DNA from: Fistulifera solaris
Taxonomy: Eukaryota; Bacillariophyta; Bacillariophyceae; Naviculales; Stauroneidaceae
Assembly (NCBI GenBank): GCA_030295235.1
Contig: AP026131.1
Location: forward strand, 620,001 to 684,000
Direction: 5' to 3'
Length of the DNA stretch: 64,000 nt
Both the position numbers and the translations under genes were made by a program. How positions within the stretch are numbered: the first letter of the stretch is position 1; every line of letters begins with the position of its first letter. The notes below the pieces were generated by a model. That model saw nothing but the letters and a program-made list of their open reading frames with translations. It was not told the DNA's origin and ran no database searches. Below are positions 43,334-54,312 of the stretch, piece by piece.

Positions 43334-44263
43334 ATGCTTCACAGTATCCCTCGTGTAGGCATGATGGGGATGGCCTGGCTCCTGGTAGCATTTGTCGGAT
43401 GGACGAACGGCTTCATGACTCCTCCGACAACTAACGCTCGCAGTGATCTGACATTGAATTTATCCAGCGGCGCGGAAGATGTCTCGAGACGACAACTGTT
43501 CGTTTCTGCTGTCGTTACGGCAACCGCACTGTCCGGAGGTCGCGTCGAAGCGACCCCCACGTCGAAAGTGCTAGTACTGGGCGGCACGGGATTCATCGGA
43601 TCTCGTGTCGTGCAGCAACTCCAGAAGGCCGGAATATCGGTCGTGGCCACCAGTCGGGATGGTCGGGACGGAACGGTGGCCTTGGATATTCTCACCACGG
43701 ACAATGTGGTCGATCGCGTCAAGGAATTGGCGAGCGGATGTCAAGCGGTGATTTCTTGTTGGGGAGCCATCGGAACCGCGAATGACAATGTCATTAATTC
43801 CGCCAGTGGATGGGCCGCCCAAGGAGCCAAGGCGGCGGGAGTGAACCGGTTTGTTTCGTTTGGGATCGCTCCCGAAGTAGTGCAAGCAACGTCGGGCATT
43901 GAATTCATTCAACCTTATATTCAAGGCAAGGAATTTGCCAAACAGTCGGTACAATCGCTCTTTGGGGATTCTGGTGTGATCATTGAACCAACTTTCGTGC
44001 ACGGTGGTGATTCGTTTGGCGTGAATCCACCGAGAGTGGCCGGTTTCTATGGCGAGTTCATTGAAGGCCTTTTATCTTCATCGCCCGTGCGAGCCATCGA
44101 AGGTGCTCTTCCGCGCGGGAATATCATTCAAGTGGCTCTCGAACCACCGATTTCGGTCGATACTGTGGCAAGTGCTGCCGTTGTTGTCGCTCTGGGGAAA
44201 ATTGGTTCGTCGGTCAGTTTAGATACGTACGACAAGATCAAGGAAGTGGCAAGGCTATTGTAA
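43334..44263 (+). CDS. Lumen-targeted NAD(P)-binding Rossmann protein (atypical SDR/NmrA-like)
   Basis: 309 residues, no intron. Signal peptide, then WTNGF|MTPP (plastid), then SRRQLFVSAVVTATALSGGRVEA, which has the twin-Arg, hydrophobic stretch and A-x-A-like end of a thylakoid-lumen Tat signal. The mature domain opens with KVLVLGGTGFIGSRVVQQL, the glycine-rich dinucleotide loop of an atypical short-chain dehydrogenase, and contains SCWGAIGT, GVNRFVSFGIAPEV and PTFVHGGDSFG. There is no canonical Tyr-x3-Lys catalytic pair; YIQGKEFAK is the nearest match and could serve. Related proteins bind NAD(P) or act as assembly factors for quinone/photosystem complexes. Confidence 0.85.
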   Translation: MLHSIPRVGMMGMAWLLVAFVGWTNGFMTPPTTNARSDLTLNLSSGAEDVSRRQLFVSAVVTATALSGGRVEATPTSKVLVLGGTGFIGSRVVQQLQKAGISVVATSRDGRDGTVALDILTTDNVVDRVKELASGCQAVISCWGAIGTANDNVINSASGWAAQGAKAAGVNRFVSFGIAPEVVQATSGIEFIQPYIQGKEFAKQSVQSLFGDSGVIIEPTFVHGGDSFGVNPPRVAGFYGEFIEGLLSSSPVRAIEGALPRGNIIQVALEPPISVDTVASAAVVVALGKIGSSVSLDTYDKIKEVARLL

Positions 44264-44412
44264 AATCGTCAAGCAGCCGCTTTTGTGTTGTGTGAAGACT
44301 GTAAATAAGTCTTTCTTCATTAGCTAGAAGCCCTACTCTTCAAATACGTATTGCTATTAAACCTTATCAAATACTATGTAATGGGTCGAATGAAACACAA
44401 AAGTCGCTGCAC

Positions 44413-45520
44413 CTAAACCTCTGCCACATATTCCCTGGGCTTCGTTTTCTTAGAACGAGTCGATTTGGCATCCGTCTGGAGAGCGTCTTCGTCATCTTTT
44501 GCTTCTTCTTCCGACTCTTTGCCTTCGCCATTCTGTTCCACAACTCCTTCTTCCTCAACCTTCGGCACAGCTGCCGCAACAGCCGACTCTGCTACGTCCG
44601 CCAGGATATCGGAGTCAATGCTGGAACGAACTTGCCAAACAAACCCAACATTGTTCAATTTCTCAAGACGATCTTCAGTCAAAAGGAATGCTTTCCCTGT
44701 TTAAGAAGCTTGAACTGTTCTCTCTGTTTCGCCACCCATTTTCCCAACGCCTTGTTTTCCTTGTAATGCTGAGGGACCTTGCAATCTCCGTTCTTCTCCT
44801 TGTACTCCAAGAGTTCGTTGTAGCGTTGATCCCATTCCGGTCGGTTGCGGACCTGCCAGATAAAGCCCAAACTTTCCAGTTTGAGTTTGCGCTCCTTGTT
44901 GAGTTGCGAAGGTTGACCTTGCTTCATGGCCTTGTATTGACGTCGCTGATCGGTGACCCAATCGCCCAATCCGGGAATTTCACACAAGCGGGGGACCAAA
45001 ATGTGGCCGTGTGCCTTCTTGTAATCGTCCAGAAGCGTGAAGAAGCGATTCCAGTGCTCATCGCCGCGAGACGTGAGAGGAACGTGCAAATGCTGCAACA
45101 CCTTGATCTGATCTTCCGTCAAAGTAGAAGGTGTCGGGGTTCGTCGCTTGCGTCCGCTTCGTCCTCGTCGCCATCTTCTTTCACTGCGGCATGGTTCTTG
45201 TATTCACGCTTCACGTGCTGCAGCCAAGCGTGCAACTCCGGGTACTCTTCCTTGGGGACATGATAATTTCCTTTTTCGGCTTTGAAGAGCAAGAGCTGGA
45301 ATAAGTAGTTATTGAAGGCACCTGGTTCGGTCGAAAGGATCTTCAGTCCTCGAGTGGGTGCCTTGCGTGCCTTCTTGGCGGGCGGTAGCTTGACATCATC
45401 GTCTCCCGCAGCCACTTCATCGTCCGCGGCTTCAGTTTCGTTCGCTTTCACTTCATCGGGCTTGATCGTTTCCGCAACGTCGGCGGCTTCTTTGGTGCGT
45501 TTTCCTCGACTGGCCGGCAT
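44413..45520 (-). CDS. Helicase-associated (HA) domain protein
   Basis: HA domains are about 65-residue helical modules with conserved Trp, found in tandem in many stramenopile proteins and at the end of some helicases; they probably bind DNA. From ATG 45518-45520 comes a charged tail (acidic stretch with PPAKKARKAPTRG, a nuclear signal). Three HA-like repeats follow: FNNYLFQLLLFKAEKGNYHVP; WNRFFTLLDDYKKAHGHILVP with LGDWVTDQRRQYK; and WDQRYNELLEYKEKNGDCKVP with LGKWVAKQREQFK, each followed by LxxLGFIWQVR-type ends. The C-terminus is acidic then basic (STRSKKTKPREY). The frame breaks twice: one base is missing at CC 45154-45155 and one at A4 44681-44684. No helicase motor is present here. Confidence 0.8.
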
Positions 45521-45911
45521 GGTGATGGTTTAACCCTTGAATGACGCAAAAGTTATAAGAAGGGATACACTACGGTAGAGGTTTGATTGTTGCCGTTTTG
45601 TCCCTTAACCCAACGGAGGATAGCGAAGGAGTGGTCGTAAAAACTCGCCAGCGAAAGGATTTCGCTGAGAGATGCAGCGTGCAGCGTTTTCGTCCACGTG
45701 CTTCTGTTTTCGTGTCAGAAAATGGAATGAGTGAGGAGCGAAGAGTAGGCGAAGATTGAAACGGCATACAGATCTACTATTTGATCAACTGTATAGTCTC
45801 AACGGACCCAATAATAGAAATTACATAGAAGTGGGTGACCGAATTGTATTCCAGTGTATAACAAAATGTACATTTTCAAAAATAATCATCAACAAACGTT
45901 CTGTCATTGCT

Positions 45912-45970
45912 CATGACTAAAAATCCAGTCATGCGAAAGTTGTAATACACTTGGGGCGATAGTAAATACT
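45912..45970 (+). repeat. Dispersed ~58-bp hairpin element, copy 7
   Basis: CATGACTAAAAATCCAGTCATG is a perfect 7-bp hairpin; after the spacer comes CACTTGGGGCGATAGTAAATAC. A weaker relative begins at 46142 (CGTGACTGAATCACAATCG). Confidence 0.6.
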
Positions 45971-46440
45971 TTTTTTTAAAAAAAATAAACAATGGTGTTC
46001 AACATACCGGAAGCTTTCTCGTCGTAAGAATAAAAGAGGCATTGAAAGCAACGTTAGAGAGTTAGTTTTTTAAATTAAAAAGGCTGGTATACAGGGATGA
46101 ACAGCCCATAGTAGCAAACGATCCTTTATAGTCACCAGACTCGTGACTGAATCACAATCGCGCCGAAGGGATGTCAATACCAACTTGAAAGTGATTGATG
46201 AATGAGGAGGGTCGAAATGCAAAAATTTGCAGATTCTTTTTAGCATCAAAGTCTATTTTTGTTCGCACGTTACTAAAAGATAGAATTGGTGATTCGTGAT
46301 TTATGAGCCAATCACGAGTACGATGCCCGACGCTCATAACCCGTTCGACATCGATCCTTATCGTTTGCCGTTTGCGGCTGTGCTGTGAGCTGTGAGCGGT
46401 GCAGAAAACAAGCTGCGGCCCTATTATCCTATTATTTTTA

Positions 46441-46462
46441 TTATTATTATTATTATTATTAT
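46441..46462 (+). repeat. TTA/ATT trinucleotide microsatellite
   Basis: An uninterrupted run of about seven TTA units in the PRP8 leader. It makes a string of Ile in the artificial ORF that runs through it, which argues that translation starts further downstream. Confidence 0.85.
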
Positions 46463-46516
46463 CATATCTTACGAACAAGCATCGATACCCTATATTAAAG
46501 AAAGAAAAACAACCGC

Positions 46517-49500
46517 ATGGATAATTCAAACGACAATCAAAGCCGCTATCCGCCGGGAATTGGACCTCCCCCCGGAATGGGATACGCTGGGGCAGCTCCG
46601 GCACCGGCGTATCCTTCCGTCCCAATTGTTCCCCCCTTACTCGTCGGATGACATGGGTTTTTCACCTCCCCCCGGTATGATGCCTCCTCCTGGAATGCAA
46701 GCACCGCCCGGAATGATGCCTCCTCCTGGAATGCAAGCACCGCCCGGAATGATGCCTCCGCCAGGAATGCAGATACCTCCGGGCATGATGCCGCGTCCAG
46801 GAATGCCAGCGCCGCCGGGCATGATGCCGCCTCCCGGAATGCAAAGCAATCAGCGATATCCTGAGGAGATCTCGCTGGAAGAGAAAGCGAAGCGCTGGAC
46901 GAAGATGCAGTCGAAACGATATTCTCATAAAAAGATGCAAACGTTTTCTGCTCCTCAGAAGGAGTTGATGCCTCCGGATTTTCTTCGTAAAATTATACAA
47001 GATCATGGTGACATGTCCACGAAACGATATCAGTCGGAAAAGCGAGTTTATTTGGGCGCTCTCAAGTATGTGCCGCATGCGATTTACAAGCTCCTGGAAA
47101 ACATCCCCATGCCCTGGGAAGCATACAAAGAAGTCCCTGTTTTGTTTCATGTTACGGGTGCGATTAGTTTTATTCACGAAGTTCCGAAAGTCATTGAACC
47201 GGTTTACAGAGCGCAATGGGGTACTACATGGCTTTTGATGCGGCGTGAAAAGCGTGATCGTCGTCATTTCAAGCGAATGCGCTTTCCTCCGTTCGATGAT
47301 GAAGAACCTCCGTTGGATTATGTCGATCACTTTCTTACCGTGGAGCCTCCCGAAGCAATTCGGCTAGATATGGAGTCCGAAGACGAGTATGCTCTGTTGC
47401 GTGACTGGTTTTACGATAGCAAGCCTCTTTCCGATATTCGTCAACAGAAGCAGTTGCGAAGTGCAGATGATGACGAGGATGAAGTTCACCTTACAGATCA
47501 CGCTTACGTGAATGGTCCCAGTTACAAGGAATGGCGACTTAGTACACCGATCATGGCTCAACTCTATGGACTTGCTGAGCCTCTGTTAAGCGCCTTTAAT
47601 GACCAGAACCATCGCTATCTGTTCGATTTGCCCGAATTCTTGACAGCCAAAGCGCTGAATGTGGCGATTCCGGGAGGCCCACGATTCGAACCGCTCTTTC
47701 GCGATGTTCATCAAGAAGACGAGGACTGGAATGATTTTAATGACATTTCCAAGATTATCATCCGCCAACCGATCCGTACAGAGTACAAAATTGCCTTTCC
47801 CCACGTGTACAATTCTCGCCCGCGTCAGGTCAAACTAGCTCCGTATCACCATGTTCCGTACTGTTATGCTGGTAATGAAGAAGAAGATGGTGATGAGGAA
47901 ATGGAAGTCACGTGCTTTGAAATCTATCCCTCACAACTGAACCCAATTGTCAGAGTCGACAAAACTGATTGGCGTCGACACTGGGAGACTGTTGACGACG
48001 ATTTTGCAGAGGACGATCGATTGCCTCTTGTGGGAGAAATTCAGAACAGCGATTCTGATGTTTGGTCTCAACACACCACCAACTTCTTCTCTTTCGACGA
48101 TCCGGGGTGGGAGCCGGATGAAGAGTGCATTTTATGGGCACAGCCACTCGTTTGTGATGCTCCATTATCAACTGTCAACACGTCTTCTGGGATAACTTTG
48201 TACAATGCTCCGCATCCATTCACGCTACGATCAGGGCGCACGCGACGCACAGTTGACATTCCTTTGATTAATCATTGGTTCCGCGATCGCGTCTCTCGTG
48301 ACTTGAACTATCCAACGAAAGTTCGCGTCTCATATCAGAAACTTCTTAAGGCGTGGGTACTCAATCAGTTGCATTCGAAACCAGACAAGCCTAAAACAAA
48401 GCGTGCATTGTTTAAAAGCTTAAAGAGTACCAAGTTTTTCCAGTGTACGGAGCTTGATTGGCTGGAAGCTGGTTTGCAGATTTGTCGCCAAGGGCACAAC
48501 GTTTTGAACTTGCTGATAATGAGAAAGCAACTGAAATACCTTCACTTGGACTACAACTTTAATTTGAAACCCACCAAGACGTTGACGACGAAAGAACGAA
48601 AGAAATCCCGGTTCGGCAATGCATTCCATCTGGTTCGCGAAATTTTGCGTTTGACCAAGTTGGTCGTCGATGCGCACGCGCAATACCGCCTTTCGAACAT
48701 TGATGCTTATCAGTTGGCGGATGGGTTGCAGTACGCTTTCAATCACGTGGGACAATTGACGGGTATGTACCGATACAAATACCGATTGATGCGGCAAATT
48801 CGTACTTGCAAGGATCTCAAACATTTGATCTATTATCGCTTCAACACCGGCCCGGTCGGCAAGGGTCCGGGTGTGGGCTTTTGGGCTCCTAGTTGGAGAG
48901 TTTGGATGTTCTTTCTGAGAGGAATTGTTCCTCTGTTGGAGCGCTGGCTCGGAAATTTGCTTGCTCGGCAGTTTGAGGGACGGCACTCGAAGTCATCCGC
49001 AAAGACTGTCACCAAACAGAGAGTTGAGTCGCATTTTGATCTTGAACTTCGTGCTAGCGTAATGCACGATATTCTCGATATGATGCCGGCTGGTATCAAG
49101 CAAAACAAGTCCCGAGTCATTTTATCTCATCTGAGCGAGGCTTTCCGATGTTGGAAAGCCAATATTCCTGGAAGGTTCCCGGCATGCCTGCTCCGATTGA
49201 AAACATGATTCTTCGCTACGTCAAGGCAAAAGCAGATTGGTGGACGAACATTGCTCACTACAATCGCGAGCGCATCAAGCGCGGAGGTACTGTTGACAAG
49301 ACCGTGGTAAAAAAGAATTTGGGTCGTCTAACTCGATTGTGGCTAAAAGCAGAACAAGAACGACAACACAATTACCTCAAGGATGGGCCGTATGTTTCAG
49401 CCGAAGAAGCTGTTGCTATCTATACTACAGTGGTACATTGGCTCGAGAGTCGAAAATTTACACCAATTCCTTTCCCACCTTTGTCGTACAAGCATGACAC

Positions 49501-52500
49501 CAAGCTTCTGATTTTAGCGCTTGAACGTCTCAAGGAGAATTACGGTTTACAGATAAGACTCAATAGTGCAGCCAGGGAAGAACTTGCTCTGATTGAGCAG
49601 GCTTATGATAATCCTCATGAAGCACTCTCGCGTATTAAACGGCATCTTCTGACGCAGAGAACTTTCAAAGAGGTCTCAATTGAATTTATGGATATGTATG
49701 AATACTTGTCGCCCTGTTACACGATCGAGCCTCTTGAAAAAATCACCGATTCGTATTTGGATCAGTACCTGTGGTACGAGTCGGATAAAAGACACTTGTT
49801 TCCCAGCTGGATCAAACCTGCTGATTCTGAGCCACCGCCGCTGCTTGTGTACAAATGGTGCCAGGGAATCAACAACTTGGAAAATGTTTGGCAGATTGAC
49901 GGCAACGGCGACAGTCTTGTTCTGCTTCAGTCAAAGTTTGAAAAGTTTCATGAAAAGATTGATCTGACCCTTTTGAATCGCTTGCTGCGATTGATTGTCG
50001 ATCACAACATAGCTGACTACATGACCGCCAAGAATAATGTGAGCATCTCATACAAGGACATGTTGCACACCAACTCGTATGGATTGATTCGTGGTTTACA
50101 ATTTTCGTCATTCATCGTTCAGTACTACGGATTGGTTCTTGACTTGCTTGTTCTTGGTCTCAATCGCGCAAGCGAAATTGCTGGACCACCGCAACGTCCA
50201 AACGAATATCTCACATTTGCAGACATTGAGACGGAAGTCAATCACCCCATTCGCCTGTATACCAGGTACTTCGACCAGATTTACATGCTGGTGAAGTTTG
50301 ACACTAACGAAAGCAAAGACTTGATTCAGCGCTATTTGATTGAGCACCCAGATCCGAACAACGAAAACGCCGTGGGCTATCGGAATAAGAAATGCTGGCC
50401 AAGGGATTGTCGTATGAGACTTCTGAAACGAGACGTCAACCTTGGTAGAGCTGTGTTCTGGGATATGAAGAATCGACTGCCAAGAAGTATCACAAGTCTT
50501 GATTGGGACGAATCTTTTGTCAGTGTATACAGCGCTGATAATCCAAACCTCTTGTTTGACATGTGCGGTTTCGAGGTACGCATCCAGCCAGTCGGGGCGC
50601 ACAGACCAACGCCGCACGGCTCTGCGGTGCCCTCGCAACAAACAACCACCTACAAAGATGGTGTTTGGAATTTGCAGAATGAATCGACAAAGGAGATGAC
50701 CGCTCAAGCGCATCTCCGCGTAGAGGAAAGTGCTGTTCGCGCCTTCGATAACAGAATTCGTCAGATACTGATGAGTAGCGGAGCAACCACTTTCACGAAA
50801 ATTGCCAACAAGTGGAACACGGCCATAATAGGTCTTATGACCTATTATCGAGAAGCTGTCTTGAATACGCAGGAGCTTCTTGATTTGCTTGTAAAGAACG
50901 AAAACAAGATTCAAACGAGAATCAAAATCGGCCTGAACAGTAAGATGCCTAGTCGCTTCCCTCCAGTCGTCTTCTACTGCCCCAAGGAACTTGGCGGCCT
51001 TGGTATGCTATCCATGGGTCACGTTCTAATTCCTCAAAGTGATCTTCGATACAGTAAGCAGACTGACACGGGAGTTACGCATTTTCGGTCCGGCTTGAGC
51101 CACGATGCGGACCAGCTTATCCCCACTTTGTTTCGCTATTTACAACCGTGGGAAAGTGAATTTGTCGACTCTCAGCGTGTATGGGCAGAATATGCTTTAA
51201 AGCGCCAAGAGGCTAATGCTCAAAACCGTCGTCTGACTCTTGAAGACCTAGAAGACTCTTGGAACAGAGGTACGTCGTCCAATTTTGTGCACAAATTATT
51301 ATCGACTCGTTTTCTTAACCAGGTGATTTGCCTTTTACAGGTATTCCGCGCATCAACACGCTTTTTTCGAAGGATCGACACACGCTGGCGTACGACCGTG
51401 GTTGGCGCTGCAGAGAGGAAATGAAGAAGTACCATATTCTACGTGTCAATCCCTTCTGGTGGACTCATCAGCGTCATGATGGTAAACTGTGGAATCTTAA
51501 TGCGTACCGTACAGATATGATTCAGGCACTCGGGGGTGTCGAAGGTATATTGGAACACAGTCTTTTTAAAGGAACGTATTTTCCGACCTGGGAAGGTCTC
51601 TTTTGGGAAAAGGCGTCTGGTTTCGAGGAAAGTATGAAATTCAAGAAACTAACAAACGCACAAAGATCAGGTCTCACTCAGATTCCGAATCGACGTTTTA
51701 CACTCTGGTGGTCTCCGACGATTAACCGAGCTAATGTGTACGTTGGCTTCCAGGTTCAATTGGATTTAACGGGAATCTTTATGCATGGAAAGATTCCAAC
51801 TTTGAAGATCTCTTTGATTCAGATCTTCCGCGCTCACTTGTGGCAAAAGATTCACGAGAGTATCGTAATGGATATTGTCCAGGTGTTCGACCAAGAACTG
51901 GATTCACTTGAGATCGAAAGCGTTCAGAAAGAGACAATTCACCCGCGAAAGTCCTACAAGATGAACAGCAGCTGCGCAGATCTTGTCCTCTTTGCCGCTT
52001 ATAAATGGCAAGTGTCAAAACCTAGCCTTCTTCATGACCCTAGAGACGATTACGATGGCACAACCACCAACAAGTTCTGGATTGACGTTCAACTTCGTTG
52101 GGGTGACTTTGATTCACATGACATTGAACGTTACGCCCGAGCCAAGTTTCTTGACTACACTACGGATAACATGAGTATCTATCCATCGCCGACGGGTTGT
52201 CTTATAGCAATCGATCTCGCGTATTCCCTTTACAGTGGTTTTGGGAACTACATCCCAGGCGGAAAGCCACTTTTACAGCAAGCAATGGCGAAGATAATTA
52301 AGGCGAACCCTGCTTTATATGTTCTACGTGAACGCATCAGAAAGGGTTTGCAACTTTATTCGAGTGAGCCAACAGAACCCTACTTGAGCTCCCAGAACTA
52401 CGGCGAGCTTTTCTCCAACCAAGTCATCTGGTTCGTGGACGATACTAACGTCTACCGCGTTACAATCCATAAAACTTTTGAAGGGAACCTTACCACTAAG

Positions 52501-54143
52501 CCTATCAATGGTGCAATTTTTATTTTTAACCCAAGGACTGGACAGTTGTTCCTCAAAATTATTCACACCAGCGTCTGGGCTGGCCAGAAACGACTGTCAC
52601 AGCTAGCCAAGTGGAAGACAGCTGAGGAAGTAGCAGCGCTGATTCGTTCTCTCCCCATTGAAGAGCAGCCCAAACAAATTATTGTAACACGAAAGGGTAT
52701 GCTCGACCCGCTCGAAGTCCATTGCCTCGATTTTCCCAATATTGTTCTAAAGGGATCTGAACTTCAGCTGCCCTTTCAAGCAGCTTTGAAAGTTGAAAAG
52801 CTCGGTGACTTGATTTTACGAGCAACTGAACCACAGATGGTCCTTTTTAACATCTACGACGATTGGCTGAAGAGCATATCATCATACACGGCCTTTTCGC
52901 GGCTAATCTTAATCCTTCGAGGTCTCCACGTGAACACAGATCGCGTCAAACAAATTTTACGACCGGATAACAGTGTTGTCACGGAACCGCACCATATCTG
53001 GCCGACGCTGACGGATGAGCAGTGGATCAAAATCGAAATTGCTTTGAAAGATCTTATTCTTGCGGACTACGGCAAGAAAAACAATGTTAATGTATCGAGT
53101 TTAACTCAGAGTGAGATCCGAGATATAATATTAGGAATGGAAATCGCTCCGCCGTCGGTGCAACGACAGCAAGTGGCCGAGATTGAGGCACAAGCTCGCG
53201 AACAGTCGCAGATGACAGCCACTACTACGAAAACAACAAATGTGCATGGTGAACAAATCGTTGTCACGACTACGACGCAGTATGAGGCCGCCACTTTTCA
53301 AAGCAAGACCGACTGGCGTGTACGCGCAATCAGCGCGACGAACTTGCATTTGCGAACGAAACACATTTACGTTTCTTCAGAGGACATATCCGAGGATGGT
53401 TTGACTTATGTCCTTCCTAAAAATATCCTGTCGAAGTTTATTACGATAGCTGACTTGCGCACACAGATAGCTGGATACCTGTACGGTGTTCAACCTGAAG
53501 ACAACGATCAGGTTAGAGAAGTTCGATGCATTGTTCTGGTTCCTCAAGTCGGCAACCACCAAAGCGTCACCCTACCGAAGAGGCTCCCGGAGAAAGATGA
53601 TCCTCTTCTAAAGGGCTTGAACCACTGGGCTGGATACACACCCAACCCAATGAACTTATCCAGAATGGTATGCAAATATTACCAGCTCCGGATGTCGTGA
53701 TGCATGCAGCAGTCATAGAAGATAACCCAGGAGCTTGGACGGGCAAACATGAAATTGTGATCACCACCTCGTTCACACAAGGCTCTTGCTCACTAACCGC
53801 CTACACGATCACCGAGGCGGGCTTAGAGTGGGGTAAGAAAAGCCGAAACATACCAGGCGGTGTTGCAAATGCAGAAAACTACACCTCTGATTGTTTTGAG
53901 AAAGTGCAGATGCTGTTGAGTGACCGCTTCAAAGGCTTTTTCCTGGTTCCCCAAGGAACTGCATGGAATTACAACTTTCAAGGAGTAAAGCACAGCGTTG
54001 GTATGGATTACAGCCTCAAAATGGAAGTCCCGCAACCATTTTACGCCGAATGCCACCGACCGCAGCACTTCTTGTCGTTTGTGCAAATGGAAGGAGAAGA
54101 AAATGATGACGATGGAGCCGATTTGGACGACTTTTTGTCGTAA
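46517..54143 (+). CDS. PRP8: PRP8, core U5 snRNP splicing factor
   Basis: PRP8 is the largest and most conserved spliceosomal protein and scaffolds the catalytic RNA core. About 2,520 residues. ATG 46517 ([14 protein letters not shown]) fits better than the open frame from 46392, which crosses a TTA microsatellite; ATG 46651 is a fallback. The N-terminus is a Pro/Gly/Met repeat (PPGM units). Next are [20 protein letters not shown] and [15 protein letters not shown], then the central reverse-transcriptase-like part ([33 protein letters not shown]), [14 protein letters not shown], the RNase H-like region ([14 protein letters not shown]) and a C-terminal MPN domain ([17 protein letters not shown]). 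One true intron, 51270-51340 (GTACGT...TTACAG). Frame breaks: C6 at 46631-46636 (one base too many), T at 49169 and CC at 53660-53661 (one base too few each). PRP8 is essential, so these are presumably not real. Confidence 0.95.
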
Positions 54144-54312
54144 GTGCGTTAAGTAAATATTATTGATTATCTCCACATAATAGTTTCAAAAATAAATATG
54201 TGCATAGTTGTTGTTCGCTGTTCAGTAAACATAAAATTACAACTCGTCGCCATCTTCTTCGCAACCTTTCCTTATGACTGAGCCAAATATTTGTTCCACA
54301 TTGACATCAACA

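Larger units (their letters stand above)
45521..46516. other. Divergent intergenic region before PRP8
   Basis: About 1 kb between the HA-domain gene and PRP8, containing one dispersed hairpin element and a TTA trinucleotide tract at 46441-46462. ORFs at 45570-45767 and 46152-46625 on the minus strand have no support. Confidence 0.4.

Noticed and set aside
46392-46516. PRP8 start at 46392
   Set aside because: This start would read through the TTA microsatellite as a run of Ile and through a sequence unlike any PRP8 N-terminus. ATG 46517 gives a Pro/Gly-rich start in keeping with the following repeat.
3019-53661. Programmed ribosomal frameshifting as the cause of the frame breaks
   Set aside because: Breaks go in both directions, sites share no slippery sequence or stop context, and they occur in unrelated genes including PRP8.
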